A DNA stretch of 64,000 nt from Eulemur rufifrons (taxonomy: Eukaryota; Chordata; Mammalia; Primates; Lemuridae): NCBI RefSeq assembly GCF_041146395.1, contig NC_090989.1, forward strand, positions 246,440,843 to 246,504,842. The letters run 5' to 3'. The notes under the pieces are model-generated. The model was not told where the DNA came from. It ran no database searches and saw only the letters and a list, made by a program, of their open reading frames with translations. The position numbers and the translations under genes were made by a program. Below are positions 46,601 to 58,261 of the stretch, one piece after another (within the stretch, counting starts at the first letter, position 1; each line of letters opens with the position of its first letter).

Positions 46601-47280
46601 AGGAAAGCGGGGAGTTGAAAAAGTTTTATCTTGCCTGTGCAAGGTACCTAAATTTTACCAGAGGAAAAATTGGCCACAAATGTCAGATCTAGTAACTTTT
46701 TATTTCAAGTTCTTGTCATTTTCCCCATCTGCTCTAATCCAGAGCTCACATGCCCTAAAGGGTAAGACCAAGTAACGGGGCCTTCACCTTCTCTCAATTT
46801 AACAAGCTGCCAAAATAAAATGAAAACCAAAGTGGAAGCCGATCCCAGCCGCAGGCTGCTGGGCAGAGGAGGCTGCCACTGTGGCCTAGAAGGCGGCCCT
46901 GCCTTCTCCCTGCAGCAGTCCTTGCCTTCCTCGGCTCAGCAGCCTGAGTCAGCTATCCTGTGCTCCTGCCTCCTCTTCCTGCTTACTTTGCCCCAGATTC
47001 TGATTTGAGCCTTGCTAGAAATACTGATCAGCCTTCTGTAAAGTTCAGCTGTCTGGTGGCACCAGAATCATACAATAATCTGTATAGTGGACCCTGTAAT
47101 GTGCCACCCAGATTCCTTTAAACAGATGTTTTTCTCCCAGTTGTTGGGAATGTTAGAGGCTGACACTTCTCAGCTAAGCACCTCTCAAGGAAGCATCCTT
47201 GGCTGGAGAGTCTGTCGGGGACTGGTCTGGTCACCGCACACACCTGGGCAGTGTACACAGAGCTAGAGTGATGCTTGGCC
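43695..47280. other. intron, mostly unique
   Basis: No clear transposon is recognised except for MIR/L2-like scraps near 45385-45560. A perfect hairpin lies at 46191-46219. The longest frame (44270-44605, 111 codons) is AT-rich with no domain. Confidence 0.5.
46191..46219. repeat. perfect 12-bp inverted repeat with 5-base loop
   Basis: TAGTCTCTTTAG (46191-46202), loop TCTTT, then CTAAAGAGACTA (46208-46219). The arms are exactly complementary. No T-run follows, and it is not in a recognised transposon. Confidence 0.95.
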
Positions 47281-47285
47281 CCTGG

Positions 47286-47434
47286 CTCTTGGGGAGATGG
47301 AGGAAGGACAGCAAGAAAGCAGGACCCTTCCTCCTCTCTTGGGGAGATGGAGGAAGGACAGCAAGAAAGCAGGACCCTTTCTCCTCTCTTGGGGAGATGG
47401 AGGAAGGACAGCAAGAAAGCAGGACCCTCTGGCC
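47286..47434 (+). repeat. 50-bp minisatellite, about 2.9 copies
   Basis: A 50-base unit beginning CTTGGGGAGATGGAGGAAGG starts at 47288, 47338 and 47388. Copies are nearly identical (one C/T change between units 1 and 2) and the third breaks off after GCAGGACCCTC. The unit length is not a multiple of three, so it generates look-alike open frames of 68-98 codons on both strands that should not be called genes. Confidence 0.97.
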
Positions 47435-47579
47435 AGAGGATGGTAATGACAGGCCTTCTCCTTGACTGTCACAAGTCTTGAAAAGGGATCAGGGGCTTAG
47501 AAGGGTCCTACGAGTGTGTTAATTCATCCACCTTCAAATCAGGAAAAGTGGGACCAATATCAAACCTCAAACCCCATCT

Positions 47580-48032
47580 ATCAGTTTCCTCTCCCTTCTG
47601 TAACAAATTACCACACACTTAGTGGCTTCAAGCAACACAAATTTATCTTACTGTGCGGAGGTCGGGAGTCTACAGTGGGTGGCAGGGCTGTGTTTCTGCT
47701 GGGGGGTCCGGGGGGGGAGAATCCATTTTCTTGCCTTTTCTAGCTCCCTGAGGCTGCCTGCACGCATTCCTTGCCTTGTGGCCCTGCATCCCTCCGACTT
47801 CTGCTTCTGTCACTGCATCTGCTCAGGCTCTCACCCGCCTGCCTCCCTCTCAGAAGGACCCTGTGATGACCTTGGGCCCATCATGATAATCCAGGGTAAT
47901 CACCCATCTCCACATCTTTAACATAATCATAGATACAAAATACCTTTTGACATGTAAGGCAACGTATTTATAGGGTTTGTGGATTAGAATGTGGACATCT
48001 TTGGGGAGGGCCATTATTTTATCTACCACGCT
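47580..48032 (-). mobile_element. MaLR-like LTR, antisense
   Basis: TTCTGTAACAAATTACCACA, CACTTAGTGGCTTCAAGCAA, 'gagaatccattttcttgcc', AGAAGGACCCTGTGATGACC, 'gataatccagggtaatcacc' and GAATGTGGACATCTTTGGGG are landmarks of this LTR class. The end is at about TTATCTACCACG. Confidence 0.8.
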
Positions 48033-48034
48033 CT

Positions 48035-49320
48035 ATCATGTTTTTCCAAATCAATGGTGTTCTCAAGGGCAGTGTCCTGCATTTGGCTGTAGGAATAATA
48101 AAGCTGCCTGCAAACACCTATGTATATGCGTAGGCCCCCTTAGGAAAGGGAAAGAATGAAGGAATGATTTAGTCTGGTGTTTCTGACCTTAAATTAGCTT
48201 TTCCCAAAGGGCTGCTCCCTAGATTAGATACATACTACATTAAAAAGTATCACTTTCCAATAAGTGTGGGAAGTACTGCATTTACATTCTCCTTGGACAC
48301 TCACAATGCATATTAGTACAACAACAGTCCTGAGATATCCTGCAGTAAAGAAATCTCTGGCTGCTTGCTTAACTCTGAGTTTTCTAAATTTATTTTCACA
48401 TAATATTTCACAGAACACTTTGGGAAAGCTGCATTAGGTTATATTCCAACTCTGGCCAATGCCATATAAACAACTCTGCAGGAAGCCTTCAGACTTCTCA
48501 GGCTCCTCCTGAGACCCTAAACCATGAAACTCTCCTGCCAACACCAGTCCTATTAATGTCTTAGACAGAGCTTGCACCAGCCCTCAGGTGCACTTTGGCA
48601 AAACCGGAAACTGCCTATTGACTCACATGGTGCAAAGTATATGAAGTGACACATTTTTCAGGTGTCTCAGTTCTGCCTGGAGACTCATTTCCTGGAGAGC
48701 CATTTATTTTCTCTCTTCCTTCTTCTTGACTCTAGCTCTCAAAACTAAACAAACAAACAAACAAAATGACCAGGAAATAATATGTCACCAAATACACTCA
48801 TAGGCTTTTATCTGCTCTCTTTCCCATCAAATCAAATACTTGGGATTGGGATTTGATTTGTGCCAGATTGCCACATGAGAACTAAAACATTTTCTTCATT
48901 CAGCAAATGGGCTCCTACTATCAAAACAGAGAAGAGCTCACACATTGCCTTATTGTTGGTGTGTTCCCAGCTGCAGCCCTGGATCACTGCTGGGGAGGGA
49001 TGTTTGACTCATCGCAGTCTTTCTCAGGAATCCCTGCAAGTCTTCGAGGAACCATGGCATCTCAACCAGAAGGAAAATTAGAGATTACTCATTTAATTTT
49101 CTTCTGGCATCCTGAAATCTTCCTTCAATATTTCTTCATTAAGAGGCTCTTCATTCATGTTTCACACATTTTACAACCATCATCTACCTTTCCACTACTA
49201 TTCACTTGAACAAATCCTCTGTCCAAGAGGACCAGGTAACTTGCCAAGCCCGCACACCAGGCTATGAGCCTCTTCCCTGTGTCTAAAATGCCTCCTCTCA
49301 TCCACACACATTTTTCATCA
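48035..49320. other. intron, no element recognised
   Basis: Only a short (AAAC)n at about 48749-48764 stands out. Open frames are at most about 100 codons (48907-49209), without domains. Confidence 0.5.
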
Positions 49321-49324
49321 TAAT

Positions 49325-49450
49325 AATAGCCAATATGTATTGTATGTGCCCATATTCCATATGGTCAGCACTATGCCAGTCCCTTTAATGATGTCCCTTA
49401 TTTAATCTTGACTCCAGTCCTATGACATAATGTTGCTACTCTATAGACAA
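49325..49450 (-). mobile_element. MIR-like fragment, antisense
   Basis: TAATAGCCAATATGTATTGT, 'cagcactatgccagtccctt' and ATTTAATCTTGACTCCAGTC fit the antisense MIR 3' half. Confidence 0.65.
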
Positions 49451-49469
49451 ACAAAATCATTTACAGAGT

Positions 49470-49682
49470 TTTACTGTATTTACTGATACCATTTACTGTG
49501 TGCCACATTTAAGACATTGTGCTAAGTGCTTTGCATTTTTATCATCACGTCTATGAGTAGATGTTGTGATTCCTCTTTTGCAGATAAAGAAATGGAAGTT
49601 TCCATACGGTGAGAAATCACCCATGGTCACACAGCTAGTAAGAGGCAGAGCTGGGATCCCAACCCATGAATACCTTACATTC
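49470..49682 (-). mobile_element. MIR SINE, antisense
   Basis: 'ttactgtgtgccacatttaa', CATTGTGCTAAGTGCTTTGC, 'cagataaagaaatggaagt', GGTCACACAGCTAGTAAGAG and GCAGAGCTGGGATCCCAACC are a clear antisense MIR. It follows another MIR fragment directly. Confidence 0.88.
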
Positions 49683-50109
49683 ATCCTTTATCCTTCCTTC
49701 TTATTTTCTTCCCAGCCAGTGGGCTCTTCTGTGTATCTCTGAATTCACAGAGCACTTATTCATCATCCCACTCTTGTTACTTGTCATATTCTGCACAGTG
49801 GTTACTTTTTCTTCACTGGGCATCTCTTATACTATCTTGTATCCCTTAGCATGTTGCTCACAGCATACTCTCTATAAACGTAAACTAGTCTAGAACAAAT
49901 CTTCTCACAGCAACCAGGACTGGTGTGAAAATCTCTTTTTGATGAAAGGTTTCTAGGTCTCAGCCAATTTCTTGGTTATTTTAGGAAACAGCTATACGAT
50001 GTTAATGAGTGGGAATTAAACTAAATAATTTTTCCCTTGATGTGTCTTTTAACAGCTACCGTAAGAGAGAGCGACTTAAGCCGAGTCTTCTTAGATATAT
50101 TGGTGAGGC

Positions 50110-50208
50110 CAAGGTTGAAAGAATCTCTACGAGTCAGAGTTGCATCTCCAACATCTAGCAAAGTGCCTAGCACAAAGTAGGTGCTCAAAAAAAATGCCTT
50201 TTGAATAA
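50110..50208 (+). mobile_element. L2 3' terminus
   Basis: 'catctccaacatctagcaaa' plus GTGCCTAGCACAAAGTAGGT and GCTCAAAAAAAATGCC is the LINE2 end. Confidence 0.7.
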
Positions 50209-50209
50209 T

Positions 50210-51700
50210 GATCTGTTATAAGCAAAATCATTTATTATAGACTGAGCATTTAGAAACAATAATCTCTTCACTTCTGAACTGATTCTTAGAAATCATTCAC
50301 CTAGAAGGTTTAAGTTCTTCAAGCAATCAAAGCTGATGATGTTAATAACATGATTTTTCTTTTGAGATGTATTTGGTAAACTGATGAGTTTGTTTTTAAA
50401 GAATTCAAAGTTAGCTGTTAAGTCAGGAGTTAAGAAGAGACAGAGAATTATTAAGGAGCTCCAACCAAGAGCCCTGCACCATTTTGGGGGACCAGAGGAA
50501 TACACTTGGGAAATATGACTTTCTCTGTAATATTAATATATACTCAGGAAATTCAAATCCTGTGAACAAGTTCCTAAAGAAACTGTTTCACTGATATCAT
50601 AAATACCTTTTAGCTAAAGCACACTGTCTTTTGCCTGAGTCTCTTGAACTCTCACTACTAGATGTTGATGTTCTACAAACAACAAATCATAAGATCTGAA
50701 CTGAAAAGGTTTTTCAAAGTATCACATTAAAAAACACAAGGCTCATTCAGAACCTTTTCATCCACTCAGCCATCAGGGGCTTCTCCAGGGGCTGAGGAAA
50801 TCCACGTGCAGGGACTTCCCAAAAAGTCCTGGCAGGATTTGGGGGACAATGTAGGGGTAGGGACTCTGGGAACACATCTGAGGCACTTCTAGAAAAATAA
50901 AATCATAGAAGGACCTATATCATCAAATGGAAGAAATCAAAACTCTTATTTTTTCATTTTGAAGGCTATTTTTCTAAAACTAAGTAAAGTACATTAAAGT
51001 ATATTAAAATATTAACCCATACAAAAAACAATGAGGGAGATACGGTATCAGGTCCCCCTTATAAACGCAAATAGGAAATCAGATGGAGTCCCAGTTGGGA
51101 AGGCTGAAAAACTATGCTAAGTTTTGCCCCCAGACAGCTCTTTGTAAACAGAGGAACAACATTAATGTGGATGCTTCAAACAATACAGCAAATCACCTGG
51201 TCTAAATATATGAAGAAAATGGGGCCCACTGAGGCTGATTCCCAAGGTCAGACATTTCATTAAAACAGAACCAAGGTCTCCTAAAACTCTAATCTTTCCA
51301 CTACTCCAGGGAAAACAAACAGTTTTCAGTTCTAGATGATCTGTAGTAGATGGTGGCTGTTACCTGGAGAAAGCCAGGTCTGGGCTTAGCGAGACTGAAT
51401 GCTGTGATCAGGAAGTGATGTCTGTGCTGGCATTGAGACGAGAGTGGTAATACACGAGCTATGGATCTGCATCTCTCCAGAATACCATGCTACACAATCT
51501 AAGTCTACAGAAAAGCCATCAAGATTGTAGAGTGACTAACTCAAATGTTTTCAGTTTTCCTAATGCTCATTATTCACATAAGAAATAAATTTATTCATCT
51601 AATAAAATATATAAACATATTTTATTTATATAAGTATATAAATATATTAAGAGAGAGTGTGAGTTTCAGTTTTAATGCCGAGCCTTAGTATCAACATATA
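50210..51700. other. intron, no element recognised
   Basis: AT-rich sequence. 51580-51660 is a (TA)-rich stretch (TATATAAACATATTTTATTT). Confidence 0.5.
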
Positions 51701-51707
51701 TTTGCTA

Positions 51708-51818
51708 CAGGAAGGAAGGGAGGGAAAGAAGAAATGAGAAAGGGAGGGACAAAGGGAAGGAGGCAGGGAGAGAAGGAAGGAAGAGGGTGGGAGGGATGGA
51801 TGGAGGAGGGAAGGAAGT
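51708..51818. repeat. polypurine tract, about 110 bases
   Basis: GGAAGGAAGGGAGGGAAAGA and similar G/A-only sequence continue with very few pyrimidines to GGAGGGAAGGAAG. It is an imperfect (GGAA/GGGA)n repeat. Confidence 0.92.
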
Positions 51819-51839
51819 TCCTCAAATACTTAGAGTCCC

Positions 51840-53140
51840 CCAAATTTAAAGAAACATCAAATGAAGTTATCAGCCCAAGAAATTTATGTAACACCCTTTA
51901 GTGACAACATGTACTTTATTAACAACTTAATTTTCCGTTCAATGGGATTTTAACCCATCTTCTGAAAAGAATAAACTTTACAATTTTGAGTGACTCATTT
52001 GATGAAAGCAAGAAGTTTATGTGGCAATAGAAAAGAGCAAGGGGAAGAAAACAAAAACAAAGGAGAGGGCAAAAGTCATCTTACAATAAAAAAGATAGGA
52101 GTTTTCTACACTTCTCTTTTGTTTAAACCAAAGAAAACACTGAGATTCTGATGTGATCATTGTTGCTGCTTATGTTGCCTAAGCAAAACAGTAATTTTAT
52201 AATCCTGCATTGATAATGTTCCACCTGAATTTGGATATTTGTTTTCTTCTTCTACCATTATCTTATTTGTATGCTCTATTGAAATCAGTGATTCACAAAG
52301 TATGCTCCCCAAAACACTAGTTCCTCAGGACATTAAAAGTATGATTTTTTTTTAAGTACATGGTCAACTAAGCTTGTTATATCATGGGTTAAATTTAACA
52401 GTATATCACTGCAAGATTTTAGAGGTTTCTCATATATTAGCATACACTGTGAGTCTAGATTAAACATATAAGGTTTTCTAAACTTCTTTAATCACAAAAT
52501 CCTTCTTCTGTGGAGTTTCTGGCAAAATGAGTGTTTCTTGGAACCAACATCGAGAAAACAGACTTGAACACTTCTGTACCTCAAGATGCTATGTGGAAAA
52601 TCGTTCCATCCCCTCTTTTAATTACATGATGCTTCTGGTCCTGCCCACAGCCCGTCCCTGTGGCAGGACACGCCAAGTTCCACAGGGCACGGGCCCCTGG
52701 GATGCTTCTCCAAGTCTGCTGCTGCGTGGAGACCTCGGCAGGCCCCGGCTCTTCTCTCTTCTCACAGAGACAGCAGCGCCTTTTCCTCCCTTAGCCACAG
52801 AAGCCAGAAATGAATTCCAGCCACACCCTGGAATTATATTTGCCTGGTCCCCCATGTCAGGTCAACTGCAGGGACTCATTAACAGCCTCCAGCGTCTAAC
52901 CTGACCACATGGACAGCAAAAGGATCTCACTCTCCACAGGCAGAAAAAGGAGCCCATGTGTGTTTAACTCATTTGGTCTGAAGCCAGCAGTCTCTAAAAG
53001 TCTTTCTTGAAAAAGCTATTTTTGAGAGGTTAGGGTTGTGATATTATTAGGTGACAAATTTTCTTCTTTATTTGGGAAAAAAAACAAAAAAGAAAAATAT
53101 GATATACTCAAGACACCTATTTTATACTTAAACAACAGTT
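51840..53140. other. intron with a GC-rich patch
   Basis: Mostly AT-rich DNA. A GC- and CpG-richer patch at about 52640-52860 lies inside a 125-codon plus-strand frame (52527-52904) that starts at a true ATG but shows no known domain. Confidence 0.45.
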
Positions 53141-53144
53141 TAAC

Positions 53145-53335
53145 AAAAAATCAGGCAGACTTTAGCTCTGTGTGAACTTTGCCAAGTTATATAACTTTTT
53201 GCAGCCTTGGTTCTTCAACTGTAAAATGGGGATAAAACTATTCACCCTGCGGCATTCTTTTGGTGGTAAAGTGAAATAATACATGCCCTAGTATCACTAT
53301 GCTTGATGCCTGGTTAGTGCCTGTGCAGTATTATT
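53145..53335 (+). mobile_element. MIR SINE
   Basis: 'actttgccaagttatataac', CTTCAACTGTAAAATGGGGA, 'gtggtaaagtgaaataatac' and GATGCCTGGTTAGTGCCTG follow MIR order. Confidence 0.8.
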
Positions 53336-53714
53336 TGAGGATGATACTGCAGGATCTTCTCCTACATGTCGGCCCCCATGGGAAATAAGCACCACGGGTT
53401 CTATTTTTTAAGAAAGCAAATGACAGTACCTTTCTAGCCAAAACAGATTTCTTGTAAGGAAAGTATGCTTAGATAGCAAATGAATCATCTTCTTATTTGT
53501 ATAGCCTTGAAAAAATATTTAAGTCTTTTATTTCAACAGTACTTCTTTTCCTACTTTTTAGAAAAGAAAACAGACCCAGTAGAAAGCTGCCTATGGCTGA
53601 CAACTTCAATTCTCTCCAAAGGGATTTTTAAAATTCTTTATTGGGCATCTACAATGTGTCCCATCAAACCAGCCCAAATCCCTGTGCCATCTCATACCAG
53701 TGCCAATGCATTTT

Positions 53715-54185
53715 GATTGCTAGACTGTTTTTCCAAATGGATCAGAAGCACAGCAGAGATGGGCTAACTGTTCACCAAACCATCCCCTCTCCTTCCTGGG
53801 CATGTGACTATATTTCCTGGCATCCCTTGCACTTAGCTGCGACTATGTGATGAAGTTCCAGCCAATGTGATATGACTGGAAATGATGTGTGCCCCTCTGG
53901 GCCTAGCCCATATAATTTTCCCACACACTATGCCATGCTTTTACCCTTTTGCCCCAGCTTGATGAAGATAAGCCCTGCAACCTTGGAAGCCACATGGACG
54001 ATGGCAGAGCCACAAGAGGGGAAAGTATCTGTGTCCTTGGTCACTGCTTGCAAGAGAGCCAATTGCACCTCAAGTATCCTGCTCCAAACTTTACATGAGT
54101 GAGAAATGTTTCTATCATATTTGGGCCATCCTACAACTTTGGGTGTGTTTTTTACAGTAGCTGGTATCTGGAGCACTGGAAGTCC
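53715..54185 (+). mobile_element. possible ancient LTR relic
   Basis: 'gggcatgtgactatatttcc', CCAGCCAATGTGATATGACT, 'ccttggaagccacatggac', GATGGCAGAGCCACAAGAGG and CTTTACATGAGTGAGAAATG run in an order seen in old mammalian LTRs of the MLT/MER class. The family is not fixed. Confidence 0.45.
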
Positions 54186-54189
54186 TGAG

Positions 54190-55050
54190 AGTTTTACAGA
54201 TCATTATGAGATTATTTGTAAAAATAATGAATCTAATCCTTGTGTGCCAAATCAGACACTAGCTCATAAAATAATCAAAAAGTAAGATATCATTGTAGAC
54301 TAAGTTCTACTCTAGGTAAACCATCAGAAGTGCCAAAAGTTTAAGAAAAATATTGCTCAAAACCTTGAAATATAGAAAATCCATTTCACTTCTTTAATTT
54401 TTCCATGACACAAGAAAGGTTGCCCTTGCTTAACTTCAGTGACAGGAACATTTTGATCCAACCATATGAAACACTACTGTTTCATGGGACCATACATTGT
54501 GTCAGGGCATTAGTATAGACAGACATTTCTGAGAATTAGATATTTATGAGGTTTTTTTTAAAAAACAAATTGTAGAGAATTGGCATTGTCAGCTCCAGGC
54601 TCTCCTCTATATTTAGTAAATAATAGATTAGGATCATGTTCTTAACTTCATAATTATATGATTATACTCCATTATGATTTGACTACAGATAATTATCTAT
54701 GGTTTAAATTGATCATGAAACATATTATTTTATTTAAATGTCAGAATGTACAGGAATCTGCATTTATTCTGTGTACACATAGGAAATACACCAAGGAATA
54801 CTCTCAGAAATTTAAGCCTCAAGCCAAACCTGAGAAGTTTAAGCCTCAACTCCAACCTAAGATCAATTAAGTAAATAATTAATATTTATATCATTGTCTA
54901 AAGTGTAAGGGACCTAACCTAGTTTAAGGCCATTCAGTTAAAGATTTAATGCCAAATGGGAATCCTTACTGGTTATCAAAAAACAATCATGGTAATATAG
55001 TAAAGACCTTATAAGCAAATGGATTATCAATGGCACTTCTAGAAAACTGC
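54190..55050. other. intron, no element recognised
   Basis: AT-rich. A short direct repeat (TTTAAGCCTCAA twice, about 54811-54851) is the only structure seen. Confidence 0.5.
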
Positions 55051-55054
55051 CTTG

Positions 55055-55640
55055 GTGATCCCAGATGTTAGCCTGGACCCAAATACATCCTAAGTAACCT
55101 CCTAATAACACGTCGCCAACCAGTCCTATTCTTTCCATCTCCACTGCTCCCACCTTTGCTTGGCTACCACAACTCTCCCCTGGCCTCCCTGCTTCCACTT
55201 TTGCCCCCTCTCCAAACTTTCTCCCCACAAGGTCCCCAAAGAGGTCTCTTTAAAGCATATGTCATCATACTACTCTCTTGCTCAAAACTCTTTCACATGT
55301 TTTCATTGGTCTTAGAATAAAATTGGAACTCCATCATAGCCTGCTATGCCCTACCCTGTCCCAACATATCCTAGTACCAACATCTCCATTCCCTTCACTC
55401 CATCCCAACTAATCTCTTTCGTGTCCCTTAAATATCCCAAGCTCTTTCTGTCAAGGCCTGTGAACTTGCTGTTCTCTCTGCCCGAAATTTCTCCCTCAGG
55501 CTCTTCACAGGGCTCACTGCTCTTCACCCTTCAGGTCTCACTTCACCCATCACCTCTCCCAGTTACTCTTTTGCCCTGTTTACTGCCTTCATGGCACTTA
55601 TAAAACCCTGTAATTTTTTATATTTATTGTCAGAAAACCT
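55055..55640 (+). mobile_element. L2 fragment, long
   Basis: 'tccccaaagaggtctcttta', CTCTCTTGCTCAAAACTCTT, GGTCTTAGAATAAAATTGGA, 'aacttgctgttctctctgcc' and CTTCAGGTCTCACTTCACCC follow LINE2 order over almost 600 bases. Confidence 0.85.
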
Positions 55641-55989
55641 GGATACTCTATGAGGACTTAGTTTTGTTGTGGCTTTATCTTTTGGATTTTGTGAATATTT
55701 TAACAGATCATATTATCTCTTTGCTTGTAGAACGCCCAGGGACAGATTTGCAACCCTCTGCGATATTGACACTGGACATCATCACATGCATTCTTATGTC
55801 CTAACTGTACCTCTGACTTCATCTCATTTTCCCTCAATTCTGATTTCTTTAACTACCCGTTATTCACTTGTAGCATATATATTTCTGTAAGCTGTTTCGA
55901 ATCATTTGGTGAATGAAATAGACTATTAATGCATAGATACACACCATGGATTTTACACCAAACCCTTTACCACCTTAGTCCTATAAAAG

Positions 55990-56215
55990 ACAATGTGGCT
56001 TCAGATAGAGCTGGGTGTGAATCCCCATTCTGTGGATTTCTAGCTCTATGACCTTGGGTAAGTTGTTCAATAGTTCTAGGCTTCCATTTCCTCCTCTTTA
56101 AAATTGAGGATAATAACATCTACATTTCATAGTAACTGTGAGAATTAAACAGAATATATGTAAAGTGTTGGCACTTAGTAATTGTCAAATAAAAAGTATC
56201 TTTTATTATAATCAA
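55990..56215 (+). mobile_element. MIR SINE, near full length
   Basis: 'gtgtgaatccccattctgtg', TCTAGCTCTATGACCTTGGG, 'ccatttcctcctctttaaaa', TAGTAACTGTGAGAATTAAA and 'gttggcacttagtaattg' give the MIR sense order. Confidence 0.9.
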
Positions 56216-56451
56216 TAACTATATAGATTGTTACCAAAGAACATGTAAAGACAATGTCTGGCTGATCATGTTGACACACTTATGAGTACTGAGACTAATA
56301 TTAGCTACTCATACAGCACATTCTCTCTAACAAAGACCTATGGTTACACAGTTACTTCCATGTTAGCTCAATGTCTCCAAGCCATTCTTTCCAACATGCT
56401 AGAGATGGTGCAAGATCCTATGACCACTAAGGTTCCCAGCATCATATCCCC

Positions 56452-56902
56452 TGTCATGGATTGAACTGTGTCTTCTCAAAAGATATATTGAAATCCTAAC
56501 CCCCCAGTATCTATAATGTGACCTTATTTGAAAAAAGGGTCTTTGCACATGTAACCAAGTTAAGATAGGTCATACCGGATTAAGGTAGGTATTAAATTCA
56601 ATGAGTAGTGTCCTTATAAGAAGGCCATGTGAAGGGACACACAGATACATGGAGAAAGCCATGTAACTATGGAGGCAGAGATGACACATCTAGGAACCAA
56701 GGAACACCAAGGATTGCCAGCAAGCACCAGAGGCTAGAGGAGGCAAGGAAAGACTCTTGCTTAGAGGGTTTGGAGGGAACATGACCCTGATGACACTTTG
56801 ATTTTGGACTTTTATATACCAGAACTATGAGAGAATAAATTTCCATTGTTTAAAACCATCCAGTTTGTGGTGATTTGTTATAGCAATCCTAGGAAACTAA
56901 TA
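56452..56902 (+). mobile_element. MaLR LTR (MLT1 type), near full length
   Basis: TGTCATGGATTGAACTGTGT opens the LTR. ATTGAAATCCTAACCCCCCA, AATGTGACCTTATTTGAAAA, GGGTCTTTGCACATGTAACC, 'gtgtccttataagaaggcca', ACCAAGGATTGCCAGCAAGC and CATCCAGTTTGTGGTGATTT follow, ending AGGAAACTAATATG. No internal retroviral region is attached. Confidence 0.92.
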
Positions 56903-56904
56903 TG

Positions 56905-57225
56905 TACCCCAACTCCCACCTGGAAGAAGTAAAGTAACTAAGCCAACTTTCAGTCCAGTTGACATCTGCCAAGGACTCCACAGATACATGCCTGGCAATA
57001 AGATGTGTTTCATGGGAGGCATACAAACAATAGCCCATAGAGTTTGACCTTAGCCTTTATTGAATTAATTCCCCTCTCTGAGCTTCATGTATCACATCAG
57101 TAAGATGGCCTTAGGTCTACATCAACAACGGCAAAGGGAGCTGAGTTTGGAAGGGCTGCATTAGAGTGTTGTGTTGAGGAGAATTCTGCGGAGTCATCTG
57201 GGCAAAGAGACAGAGACAGATCAAA
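56905..57225. other. intron, no element recognised
   Basis: About 320 bases between the LTR and the next L2 hold no recognised feature. Confidence 0.5.
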
Positions 57226-57229
57226 CAAT

Positions 57230-57865
57230 CAGAATACTCCATCCTTATCCTTCTCATGCCTCTCTGACCATCCTCTTCAGTTTCCTTTTCTGATGCTCAC
57301 TCTTTAAACACAAGGGATTCTTAGGGTTCTGACACTGGCCCACTTCTTTTCATACCCTATAAATTTTCCCTATACAGACCCACTGATTGTTACAGTCTTA
57401 GCACCTACAGCTTCTGCTGATACTTTCAAATCTCTCTCTCCCATCTACATTCATCTCCTGTCCTAGTCTAGACCCATATATCCAACTGCTGGATAGACAT
57501 CTCTACTTGGCTATCCCATAGACAATCCAAAGAAACTTGTCTATAACAGAATTCACCAGTTGTTCCCCTAAATCTGCTCCTCCTCCCACCTGCTATCTCT
57601 CGGTTAGTGGCACAACCGTATACCCAGCTAGAAAACTGACCTCATCCCTAGTCTATTTTCTTTCTCACCCCCTCCTACTCCAAATTAATTGCTAAGACTT
57701 GCCAGTCTTATCTCCTAAGTAATTCCCTTTTTCTCCATACCTGCTATCACTGTTCTAATTCAAACTCTCATCAGCTGTCGCCTTTTAAGACTCAGCTCAG
57801 ATGTCACTGCCTCCAGGAACCTACATTTGTCTAGTCTGCCCTTGTCTTCTGGGAATTTAGCATTG
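57230..57865 (+). mobile_element. L2 fragment, long
   Basis: 'gatgctcactctttaaacac', CCCATCTACATTCATCTCCT, 'atatccaactgctggatag', TTTTAAGACTCAGCTCAGAT and GTCACTGCCTCCAGGAACC follow LINE2 order. Confidence 0.75.
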
Positions 57866-57884
57866 TGTCTAACACAGTAGGCAA

Positions 57885-58080
57885 CAAATGATGATGATGA
57901 CGATGACAATTATCATTTATTGACCACATATTATGTACAGGGCACTGTTCTCAGCACTTTACATCTCCACAATCACCCTTTGGGGTAGGTACTCTTATTA
58001 TCTCTATTTACAGATAAAGCACAAAAACTTAGATTTGCTCAAAGTGACACAGTTCTTTCAAGATGTAAAGTTGTTGAATT
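57885..58080 (-). mobile_element. MIR SINE, antisense
   Basis: 'tatcatttattgaccacata', CAGGGCACTGTTCTCAGCAC, TTTGGGGTAGGTACTCTTAT and 'cagataaagcacaaaaactt' are antisense MIR landmarks. Confidence 0.85.
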
Positions 58081-58138
58081 GATCTGATATTCAATTTAAA
58101 TTAAAATATACCTATAAGGTAAAATACTGAAACACATT

Positions 58139-58260
58139 ATCTATTCACTCAATAAATATTTAAAGAGTGTATGCTATGCGCTAGGCACTAGGGATACAAC
58201 AGAGGAAAAAAAAAGTAAAAAAATACATAAATAAATTAATTTCAGATATGGGGGAAAGTC
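58139..58260 (+). mobile_element. L2 fragment
   Basis: ATTCACTCAATAAATATTTA, 'gtatgctatgcgctaggcac' and TAGGGATACAACAGAGG is the LINE2 3' block. Confidence 0.8.
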
Positions 58261-58261
58261 T

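Noticed and set aside
47286..47434. A CRISPR-like repeat array
   Set aside because: The units abut directly without spacers, and the DNA is mammalian.
47118..47481. Overlapping frames of 68-98 codons on both strands with repeated peptide motifs
   Set aside because: They are generated by the 50-bp minisatellite, which shifts frame at each unit.
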